Source: Acidimicrobiia bacterium
Lineage (GTDB): Bacteria > Actinomycetota > Acidimicrobiia > IMCC26256 > PALSA-610
Direction of reading: 5' to 3'
Assembly (NCBI GenBank): GCA_026002935.1
Contig: BPGH01000002.1
Coordinates: 62,001-126,000, forward strand
Length of the DNA stretch: 64,000 bases
The notes under the pieces were generated by a model. The model was not told the origin of the DNA, did no database searches, and saw nothing but the letters and a program-made list of their open reading frames with translations. Both the position numbers and the translations under genes were made by a program. Position 1 is the first letter of the stretch, and the number at the start of each line of letters is the position of its first letter. Positions 48,831 to 56,081 of this stretch are shown here, piece after piece.

Positions 48831-49250
48831 ATGGGCACACCCGAGGAGAACAAGGCGCTGGTCCGCAGGTTCCTCGACGCGCTCGGGAGTGGCGACGTCG
48901 CGACCGCCGCGTCGTGCTTCGACCCCGAGCGGTACTACTCGCACGCGCACCGCGCCGACCTCGCGGGGACGTGGGAGCTGATGAAGGAGCGGCGGCGGCG
49001 GAACGCGTTCAGCGACATGTCGTCGGAGACCGTGGCGCTGGTGGCCGACGGCGATCGCGTCGTGCACCACTCGCGCCTCACCGCGGTGCACACCGGTGAG
49101 GTCCTCGGCGTCCCGGCGACGGGCCGGCGGGTGACCGTCGACCACGTGGAGCTCTGGCGGATCGACGGCGACAAGATCGTCGAGCACTGGGGAGGCGCCG
49201 CCGAGATGGAGCGGCTGCAGCGCGAGCTGGCGGGAGGCGACGATGGGTGA
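48831..49250 (+). CDS. SnoaL-like/nuclear transport factor 2 family protein
   Basis: A 139-residue NTF2-fold protein: EENKALVRRFLDALGSGDVATAASCFDPERYYSHAHRAD ... GVPATGRRVTVDHVELWRIDGDKIVEHWGGAAEMERLQREL. The late V-x-x-x-x-x-R-x-x-x-G-K-I-x-E-H-W pattern is typical. Such proteins are cyclases, isomerases or small-ligand binders. It overlaps the following BKACE gene by eight bases, so both likely serve one pathway. Confidence 0.87.
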   Translation: MGTPEENKALVRRFLDALGSGDVATAASCFDPERYYSHAHRADLAGTWELMKERRRRNAFSDMSSETVALVADGDRVVHHSRLTAVHTGEVLGVPATGRRVTVDHVELWRIDGDKIVEHWGGAAEMERLQRELAGGDDG

Positions 49251-50148
49251 GCGCGACGGCGCAGTGGTCATCGAGGCCGCGCTCAACGGCGTGACGTCGA
49301 AGCACCGCAACGCGCACGTGCCGATCACGCCGGAGGAACAGGCGCAGGACGCGCTCGCGTGCGTCGCCGCGGGCGCGACCGTGATCCACACGCACGCGGC
49401 GGACATCGTCGTGTCGCCCGAGGAGGCGGTCGAGCAGTACGCGCCCGCGTTCCAACCGGTCGTCGACGCGCACCCCGGCGTGATCTGCTACCCGACGGCG
49501 GGCTGGGGCGAGACGATCGACGTGAAGTACCGGCACGTCGAGCTGCTCGACGACCTCGGGCTCGTGCGCGCGGGCTACGTCGACACCGGCTCGGTCAACC
49601 TCGGCGGCACCGGACCCGACGGGCTGCCGCCCGCGAGCGGGTTCGTCTACACGAACACCTACGCGGACGTGCGCCACAAGATGGACGTGTGCGCGAAGCG
49701 CGGGCTCGGGCCGAGCATCGCGGTGTTCGAGCCCGGCTTCCTGCGCGTCGTCATGGCCTACCACCGCGCCGGCGCGCTCCCGCCGGGCACGCTCGTGAAG
49801 CTCTACTTCTCGGCGGGCGGCTACCTCGGCGGCGGCGAGCCGCTGTGGGGTGCGCCGCCGGTCGTGGAGGCGCTCGACCTGTACTGCGCGATGCTCGGCG
49901 ACGCACCGATCCCGTGGGCCGTCGCGGTGCTCGGCGGCAGCCTGTTCGACACGCCGCTCGCGCGCCTCGCGCTCGAGCGCGGCGGCCACCTGCGCGTCGG
50001 CATCGAGGACTGGGACACCGGCCCGCCGAACGCCGAGCAGGTCGCCGCCGCCGCGGCCCTGTGCGCGCAGGTCGGTCGGCCGGTCGCGACGGTCGCGCAG
50101 GCCGAACGCGTCCTCGGCCTGCCGCCCCGCACGCGCCCGCCCGCGTGA
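49243..50148 (+). CDS. BKACE-family (DUF849) beta-keto acid cleavage enzyme
   Basis: A 301-residue TIM-barrel enzyme of the 3-keto-5-aminohexanoate cleavage (BKACE) family. VVIEAALNGVTSKHRNAHVPITPEEQ, ATVIHTHAADIVVSPEEA (zinc H-x-H), VGIEDWDTGPPNAEQV near the end are diagnostic. The family condenses a beta-keto acid with acetyl-CoA to give acetoacetate plus a new CoA ester. Specificity is unknown. Co-translated with the SnoaL-like gene; the nitronate monooxygenase is divergent. Confidence 0.9.
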   Translation: MGERDGAVVIEAALNGVTSKHRNAHVPITPEEQAQDALACVAAGATVIHTHAADIVVSPEEAVEQYAPAFQPVVDAHPGVICYPTAGWGETIDVKYRHVELLDDLGLVRAGYVDTGSVNLGGTGPDGLPPASGFVYTNTYADVRHKMDVCAKRGLGPSIAVFEPGFLRVVMAYHRAGALPPGTLVKLYFSAGGYLGGGEPLWGAPPVVEALDLYCAMLGDAPIPWAVAVLGGSLFDTPLARLALERGGHLRVGIEDWDTGPPNAEQVAAAAALCAQVGRPVATVAQAERVLGLPPRTRPPA

Positions 50149-50174
50149 GCCGGCCGCCGGCGGCCCGCCGGCCC

Positions 50175-50225
50175 GACCGGCCCCGGCCCGACCGGCCCCG
50201 GCCCGACCGGCCCCGGCCCGACCGG
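50175..50225. repeat. Tandem 15-bp repeat (GACCGGCCCCGGCCC x3)
   Basis: Three perfect copies plus a partial one right after the BKACE stop, followed by a more degenerate GACCGG-rich run to about 50270. It lies between the convergent BKACE and fucosidase genes. Simple-sequence expansion; no coding or CRISPR-like features. Confidence 0.8.
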
Positions 50226-50313
50226 GGCGGCCCGACCGGCGCGACCCGACCGGCCCCGTCCCGGCGGCCCGGCCCGCAGGCGTGAGCCGGCCGTCCCCGC
50301 CCGCCGTCCCGGC

Positions 50314-52416
50314 TCAGGCGCCCCGCCCGGCACCCGGCGCCGGCATGGCGACCGGCTCGGCCTCCCACACGAGCACGTCGAGCCGGCAGTCGTGGAACCA
50401 GCAGTCGGCGACCGTGACGCCGCTCGCGCCGCGCTCGACGATGACGCCGCTGTCGCAACGGTCGGCGAACTGGCGCGTCACGGTCGTTCCCGACCCGCCC
50501 TCGACGCTGACCGCACGCATCGTCACCTCGGCCCGGTTCCGGTCGAGGTGCGTGCCGTGCGCGCCGAACAGGTGGATGCCGAACCACCGGGTCCGGTAAC
50601 GGTTGCGCTCGACCCGCGCGCCGGTGGTGCCCGTCAGCCGGATCGCGCACAGGTCGTCCTCGCACTCGTTGTCGCTCACGACGTGCCCGTCGCCACCGTT
50701 GACCTCGATGCCGACGCCCCACCGCAACCCGTGCTGGTAGTTGCCGTGGACCGTGGACGCGCGTGTCCCCGCGAGCCACACCTTGCCGCCCGAGACCACG
50801 TTGCGCGCGACGACGGCGCCGGAACCGCCCGACAGCAGGAGCGAGGTGAGCGCGCACCGTTCGACGGTGATCCCGTCACCGCCGCCGGTCACGCAGGTGG
50901 GCGGGATCATCATGTAGCCGGGCGCGCCGCCGCGCACGGTCACCCCGCGCAACGTCGAGCCCGGGCCGAGCTGCACCGCGGCCGACTTCCCCGAGTCGAT
51001 CACGACCGCGTCGAGCGGCGTGCCCGCCTCGGCGCACAGCGTCACGCCCTCGGGCACGACGAGCGGAAAGGCCTCGCCGGCCGCGGCGTCGTACACACCC
51101 GGCGCCAGCGCGACGACGTCACCCGGGCGCGCCGCGGCCAGCCGGCTCGTGACGGTCGGGGCGCCGGCCGGCCGGGGCGCGGCGTCACGCACGCGGATCG
51201 CCCCGGCGGCCGCGACCCGCAGGCGGTAGCGGCTGCCGAACGGGTGGCGCTCCACCGCGCGCGCGTCGACCGCGACGCCCCGGTCCGTCTCGCGGAACGC
51301 CAGCGCGGTGCCGTCGGGTGCCGTCACCGACACGACGCCCCCGAGACCCCCGAAGCAGGGTTCCGGCGAGGACGTGAGGTCGAAGGCGTGCACGACGTCG
51401 CCGGTGCGCGTGTACCAGTGGGTGCCGTGCTCCCCGCCGCCCGGCGGGTCGTGGCGCTGCGCGCCGTGGATCGCCTCGGCGTGGCGGTTCACCCACTCCC
51501 CCGCCTCGCGCAGGACACGCTCCTGCACCTCGGGCAGCGTCCCGTCGGCCCGCGGCCCGACGTCGAGCAGCAGGTTGCCGCCCTTCGCGACGGTCTCCAC
51601 CAGCAGCGCGACGATCTCACGGGGCTGCAGGTGGTCCTCGTCGCGCTCCACCTGGTTGAAGCAGAACGAGTACGCGAGCCCGCGACACAGCTCCCACGGC
51701 CCTTCGGGCGCCTCGGCGGGCACGTCGTACTCGTACACGGCGAAGTCGGCCGCGGACGCGAAGAACCGGTCGTTGACGACGAGCCCCGGTCGCGACGCCT
51801 TCGCCTCCGCGACGAGCTCGTCGGCGCGCCAGTGGTCGCCCGGATGGCCCCAGTGGCCGTCGCCCCACAGCACCGCGGGCTCGAAGCGCTCGACGAGCTC
51901 GCGGATCTGGGGCCGCATGAACGCGTCGACGTAGCCGGCGCGGTCGGGGTACGCGGGGTGGGCCCAGTCGAGCAGCGAGTAGTAGACGCCGAAGGCGTGA
52001 CCGCGCCGGCGGACCGCGGCGGCGAGCTCCGCGACGACGTCGCGGCGCGGGCCCTGCCGGACCGCGTTGCGCCCGGTGTGGGTGGCGTCCCACCAGCAGA
52101 ACCCGTCGTGGTGCTTCGTGACGTGGACGAGGTAGCGCATGCCCGCCGCGTCCATGAGGTCGGCGTAGGCCTCCGCGTCGAAGCGGTCGAAGGTGAGCTG
52201 CGGGATGAAGTCGTCGAACGGGCGGCCGCCGTGGTGCTCACGGTGCCACGTGACGACCTCGGGCAGGGGGCAGGTCGGGTGCAGCACGACGTCGGGCTTC
52301 GGCTCGAGGAACGCCCAGTACCAGTCGGCGTACTCGTGCAACGGCGCGAACGCCGGGACGGTGGCGATGTTCGCGTGCACGAACATCCCGTAGCGGCGGT
52401 CGCCGAGGAAGCTCAC
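50314..52416 (-). CDS. GH29 alpha-L-fucosidase fused to a right-handed beta-helix domain
   Basis: A 700-residue two-part protein. Residues about 1-370: RRYGMFVHANIATVPAFAP, MRYLVHVTKHHDGFCWWD, FEPAVLWGDGHWGHPGDHW (nucleophile Asp in the WxDG segment) and NLLLDVGPRADGTLPE, all GH29 motifs. After a beta-sandwich link (DVVHAFDLTSSP...) the C-terminal third is a parallel beta-helix with repeating rungs (TLRGVTVRGG, GITVERCALTSLLLSGGSGAVVARNVVSGG). No signal peptide, so intracellular or leaderless. GTG 52416 overlaps the tetR stop (GTGA). The beta-helix may bind or process a polysaccharide. Confidence 0.88.
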   Translation of the reverse strand: MSFLGDRRYGMFVHANIATVPAFAPLHEYADWYWAFLEPKPDVVLHPTCPLPEVVTWHREHHGGRPFDDFIPQLTFDRFDAEAYADLMDAAGMRYLVHVTKHHDGFCWWDATHTGRNAVRQGPRRDVVAELAAAVRRRGHAFGVYYSLLDWAHPAYPDRAGYVDAFMRPQIRELVERFEPAVLWGDGHWGHPGDHWRADELVAEAKASRPGLVVNDRFFASAADFAVYEYDVPAEAPEGPWELCRGLAYSFCFNQVERDEDHLQPREIVALLVETVAKGGNLLLDVGPRADGTLPEVQERVLREAGEWVNRHAEAIHGAQRHDPPGGGEHGTHWYTRTGDVVHAFDLTSSPEPCFGGLGGVVSVTAPDGTALAFRETDRGVAVDARAVERHPFGSRYRLRVAAAGAIRVRDAAPRPAGAPTVTSRLAAARPGDVVALAPGVYDAAAGEAFPLVVPEGVTLCAEAGTPLDAVVIDSGKSAAVQLGPGSTLRGVTVRGGAPGYMMIPPTCVTGGGDGITVERCALTSLLLSGGSGAVVARNVVSGGKVWLAGTRASTVHGNYQHGLRWGVGIEVNGGDGHVVSDNECEDDLCAIRLTGTTGARVERNRYRTRWFGIHLFGAHGTHLDRNRAEVTMRAVSVEGGSGTTVTRQFADRCDSGVIVERGASGVTVADCWFHDCRLDVLVWEAEPVAMPAPGAGRGA

Positions 52417-53042
52417 CGCGCCTGCCCGCCGGCCGCCGGGTGCAGGAACCCGGCGAGCGCGTGCGCGAGGTACCCGTCGTACACCTCCGACACGCCGCGC
52501 CGGGGGCCGAGGTCGAGCGCACCGACCAGCTCGAGGCTCACCAGGCCGTGCACGACGGCCCAGAGCCACCGGGCGAGGTGGTCCGCGTCGGCGCCCGGCC
52601 GCAGCAGGCCCGCGTCGGCGAGGCGCGCCACCGCGCCCGCGAGGATGTCGTGCGTGCCGCGCGCCACGGCGAGGTCGTCCTCGTCGGGGGTGAACTCGGG
52701 CACCGGCCGCCCGAACATCACGTCGTAGAAGTGCGGGCTCGCGAGCGCGGCCGCCCGGTAGGCGCGCCCGAGCTCGAGCAGGTCGAGCAGCGGGTCGTCC
52801 GAACGCGGCACGCGCCGCAGCCGCGCGGCGAGACGCGCGTAGCCCTCCCGGTACATCGCCCGGACGATGCCCTCCTTGCCGCCGAAGCGCGTGTAGATCG
52901 CCTGCGTGGTCGTGCCGGCCGCGGCGGAGATCCGCCGGGTCGTGAGCGCGGCCGGGCCCTCGCGTGCGAGCAGCTCCCCGGCCGCGTCGAGCAGCGCGCT
53001 CCGCACGTCGACGTCGGGACGCCCCGGGCGGGTGGTGGGCAC
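52413..53042 (-). CDS. TetR-family transcriptional regulator
   Basis: A 209-residue repressor. The HTH is LLDAAGELLAREGPAALTTRRISAAAGTTTQAIYTRFGGKEGIVRAMYREG; the C-terminal region fits the TetR_C_13/WHG-type ligand domain (HLARWLWAVVHGLVSLELVGAL). GTG 53042 was chosen as the start at MPTTRPGRPDVDV; the track start at 53111 runs into the smpB promoter. Coupled to the fucosidase gene (GTGA overlap), so it likely controls that gene in response to a sugar or lipid. Confidence 0.88.
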   Translation of the reverse strand: MPTTRPGRPDVDVRSALLDAAGELLAREGPAALTTRRISAAAGTTTQAIYTRFGGKEGIVRAMYREGYARLAARLRRVPRSDDPLLDLLELGRAYRAAALASPHFYDVMFGRPVPEFTPDEDDLAVARGTHDILAGAVARLADAGLLRPGADADHLARWLWAVVHGLVSLELVGALDLGPRRGVSEVYDGYLAHALAGFLHPAAGGQAR

Positions 53043-53104
53043 GACCCGAGTCTCGCGCGGATCCGTGACCTCGCCGTCGCCCGGCCCGCGGTACCGTCCC
53101 CGGG

Positions 53105-53566
53105 ATGTCACGGCGCGGTGACCAGCTCGTCATCACGAACCGCCGGGCGCGCCACGACTACCACCTGCTCGACACCTACGAGTGCGGGATCGTGCTCGAG
53201 GGCGCCGAGGTGAAGTCGATCCGCAACGGCCGCGCCAACCTGCAGGACGCGTACGCGCGCGTGGAGGGCGGCGAGGTGTGGCTGTACGGCATGCACGTCT
53301 CCCCGTACGAGTTCTCGCGCGGCACGCTCGATCCCCTGCGCCGCCGCAAGCTCCTGCTGCACCGCGCCGAGATCGCACGGATCGAGCGAGCGACCGCCGA
53401 GAAGGGCGTCACGCTCGTGCCGCTCCGCGTCTACTTCCGCGACGGGCGCGCCAAGGTCGAGATCGCGGTCGCGCGCGGCAAGGCCCGCTACGACAAGCGT
53501 CATGCGCTGGCCGAACGCGACGCGCGCCGGGAGGCCGAGCGCGCGCTGAAGGGCGAACGCGACTGA
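53105..53566 (+). CDS. smpB: SsrA-binding protein SmpB
   Basis: A 153-residue tmRNA partner in trans-translation. NRRARHDYHLLDTYECGIVLEGAEVKSIRNGRANLQDAYARVEGGEVWLYGMHVSPYE is the conserved oligonucleotide-binding fold, and KARYDKRHALAERDARREAERAL the basic C-terminal tail that enters the ribosome. The ssrA gene itself is about 2 kb downstream on the same strand, with trxA-like and ndh genes between on the opposite strand. Confidence 0.97.
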   Translation: MSRRGDQLVITNRRARHDYHLLDTYECGIVLEGAEVKSIRNGRANLQDAYARVEGGEVWLYGMHVSPYEFSRGTLDPLRRRKLLLHRAEIARIERATAEKGVTLVPLRVYFRDGRAKVEIAVARGKARYDKRHALAERDARREAERALKGERD

Positions 53567-53726
53567 CCCGGTGGGGGCGTCGGCCGGACCGCCGCACGGA
53601 CGAAGGGCCGCGCGGACTATTCCGGCCCGGCGGCCGCGCCGTTACGGTACGCCGAAGGAGGGGGGCGCGTGCTGGTGGGGGCGGCGCCGTCCCGGGTGGT
53701 GACCCGGACGGCGCCGTGCACGCAGC

Positions 53727-54119
53727 TCACACGCCCTGCCGCTGCCCCTGCTCGCGTGCACGGCGCTGCTCGGCGACCGCCGCGTGCACCGCGTCCATGT
53801 CGAGGGCGCGCACCTGCGCGATCAGGTCCTCGAGCACCGGCGCCGGCAGCGCGCCCGGCTGCGAGAACACGGCCACCTGCTCCCGGAACACCATGAGCGT
53901 CGGGATCGACATGATCCCGAACGCGCCCGCGAGCGCCGGCTGGGCCTCGGTGTCGACCTTCCCGAACACGATGTCCTCGTGCTGGCGGGCCGCGGCCTCG
54001 AACACGGGGGCGAACGCCCGGCACGGCCCGCACCACTGCGCCCAGAAGTCGACCAGCACGATGTCGTTGCCGGTGACGACCTCCTCGAAGTTCTCGGCCG
54101 TGAGCTCGACGGTTGCCAT
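53727..54119 (-). CDS. Thioredoxin
   Basis: A 130-residue cytoplasmic thioredoxin. DIVLVDFWAQWCGPCRAFAPVFEAAA contains the WCGPC active site, and SIPTLMVFREQ the cis-Pro. The C-terminal extension after residue 105 is somewhat longer than minimal thioredoxins (VHAAVAEQRRAREQGQ). ATG 54119 was chosen. A CsoR/CstR-like inverted repeat lies 29 bases before the start, hinting at control by metal or reactive sulfur. Confidence 0.95.
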   Translation of the reverse strand: MATVELTAENFEEVVTGNDIVLVDFWAQWCGPCRAFAPVFEAAARQHEDIVFGKVDTEAQPALAGAFGIMSIPTLMVFREQVAVFSQPGALPAPVLEDLIAQVRALDMDAVHAAVAEQRRAREQGQRQGV

Positions 54120-54147
54120 GGCGTTGCTGCTCCCCGATCGCGGGTGA

Positions 54148-54163
54148 ATACCTACAGGGGTAT
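54148..54163. promoter_or_regulatory. Candidate CsoR/CstR-family operator before thioredoxin gene
   Basis: ATACC-TACAGG-GGTAT; on the thioredoxin strand it reads ATACCCCTGTAGGTAT. This resembles the ATACCCC...GGGGTAT type operator of copper- and sulfur-sensing CsoR-like repressors. No csoR gene is in the window. Inference from motif and position only. Confidence 0.45.
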
Positions 54164-54184
54164 GCAACCCACCGGCGCCGGGCG

Positions 54185-55489
54185 TCATTCCCGGGCGGTC
54201 GCGGCCGCCGCCGCGGTGCTCACGGCGCTTCCCGTACCCCTCGGCGGGCCGGCCCGGATCACCACCCGCACCGGCCGGTCGTCACGCAGGTAGTACCAGG
54301 ACCACCTGAGCATCACGAACAGCCGGTTCCCGAAGCCGATCAGGTAGTAGAGGTGGACGACCAGCCAGACGACCCATCCGAGGAAGCCGCGGAAGCGGAG
54401 CCGTCCGACCTGGCCGACGGCGGCGGTGCGGCCGATCGTGGCGAGCGTCCCCTTGTCCCGGTAGCGGAACGGGCGGGACGCGCGCCCGAGGATCGCGCGG
54501 GCGACGTAGCGACCGGCCTGCATCGCAGGCGGTGACGTCATCGGCAGCGGGTCGCCCTTCCGGTCGGTCGCGTCCGCGGCGTCGCCGATCGCCCACACGC
54601 CGGGCGCGCCCGGCACGCGCAGTCGCTCGTCGACCCGGAGCCGCCCGCTCCTGCCGACCGGGAGCCCCGCCGCGGCCGCGAGCGGGGCCGGCCTCACGCC
54701 GGCGGTCCAGACCATGGTCGCGGTCGCGATCTCGTCGCCGTCGCGCGTGCGGACGCGGTCGTGGCCGGCGGACGCGACGAGCGTGCCGGTGTGCACGTCG
54801 ACGCCGCGGCGTTCGAGCTCGCGACGCGCGTAGGCGGACAGCGACGGTGCGAACGTCGAGAGCAGGCGGTCGGCGCCTTCGAGCAGCACGATGCGCACGT
54901 CCGACGGTGCGATCTCCGGGTACTCGTGCGGCAGGACGAGCCGGACGAGCTCGGCGAGCGCACCTGCGAACTCGACGCCGGTCGGGCCGCCGCCGACGAT
55001 GCAGAACGTGAGGAGCCGCTCGCGCTCCCGGGCGTCGGCCGTGGCGGTCGCGCGCTCGAGGCATTCGAGCACGTGGTTGCGGAGCTGCAGCGCCTCGGCG
55101 AGGTCCTTCAGGCCGAGCGCGTGCTTCGCGATCTCGTCGTTGCCGAAGAAGTCGGTGGTGCTGCCCGCGGCGAGGACGAGATGGTCGTACGCGATCTCGT
55201 CGCCGTCGCCGAGCCGCACGGCGCGGCGGTCGGTGTCGATTGCGACGACCTCACCCATGCGGATGCGGACGTTGGGTGCGCCGCGGAAGACCTTGCGCAG
55301 CGGCGCGGTGATCTCCGACGGGCCGAGCAGGCAGCTCGCCACCTGGTAGAGCAGCGGCGTGAAGAGGTGGTAGTTGCGGCGGTCGACGACGAGCACGTCG
55401 ACGGGCTCGCCGGCGAGGTGCCGCGCGCACTGGAGGCCGCCGAACCCGGCGCCGACGATCACGACCCGCGGGTGCACGGTGCCGGCCAC
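54185..55489 (-). CDS. Type II NADH dehydrogenase (NDH-2)
   Basis: A 434-residue membrane-associated flavoprotein. RVVIVGAGFGGLQCARHLAG is the FAD loop; NYHLFTPLLYQVASCLLGPSEI is the NDH-2 signature; FCIVGGGPTGVEFAGALAEL the NADH loop; GVWAIGDAADA the second FAD motif; the C-terminus WLVVHLYYLIGFGNRLFVMLRW anchors to the membrane. It moves electrons from NADH to quinone without proton pumping. GTG 55489 chosen. Downstream of thioredoxin is a 65-base gap. Confidence 0.95.
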   Translation of the reverse strand: MAGTVHPRVVIVGAGFGGLQCARHLAGEPVDVLVVDRRNYHLFTPLLYQVASCLLGPSEITAPLRKVFRGAPNVRIRMGEVVAIDTDRRAVRLGDGDEIAYDHLVLAAGSTTDFFGNDEIAKHALGLKDLAEALQLRNHVLECLERATATADARERERLLTFCIVGGGPTGVEFAGALAELVRLVLPHEYPEIAPSDVRIVLLEGADRLLSTFAPSLSAYARRELERRGVDVHTGTLVASAGHDRVRTRDGDEIATATMVWTAGVRPAPLAAAAGLPVGRSGRLRVDERLRVPGAPGVWAIGDAADATDRKGDPLPMTSPPAMQAGRYVARAILGRASRPFRYRDKGTLATIGRTAAVGQVGRLRFRGFLGWVVWLVVHLYYLIGFGNRLFVMLRWSWYYLRDDRPVRVVIRAGPPRGTGSAVSTAAAAATARE

Positions 55490-55639
55490 GGCGCGACGGT
55501 AGCGAGGGCCGGTGGCGGCGTGGCCGCCCGGGCGGCGGGCCCCGGGGCGGTGCGGGAATGCCCGTCCCTGCGGGCCGTTACAATTCGGGTCCGGCCCGTC
55601 GGGCACCCGACACGACCCCGCCCGGCGGCCGATTGACAC

Positions 55640-55997
<358 letters not shown>

Positions 55998-56081
55998 CCG
56001 TCGCACCCCGCCCGGCGTGGCGGGCGGCGGGCGCGGCCGGCACGCGACGGTGCGGGCCACCCATCTGCTTCACTGCCGGTC

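Noticed and set aside
50175-50225. Possible CRISPR-like repeat array
   Set aside because: Units are directly adjacent 15-bp repeats with no spacers and no cas genes.
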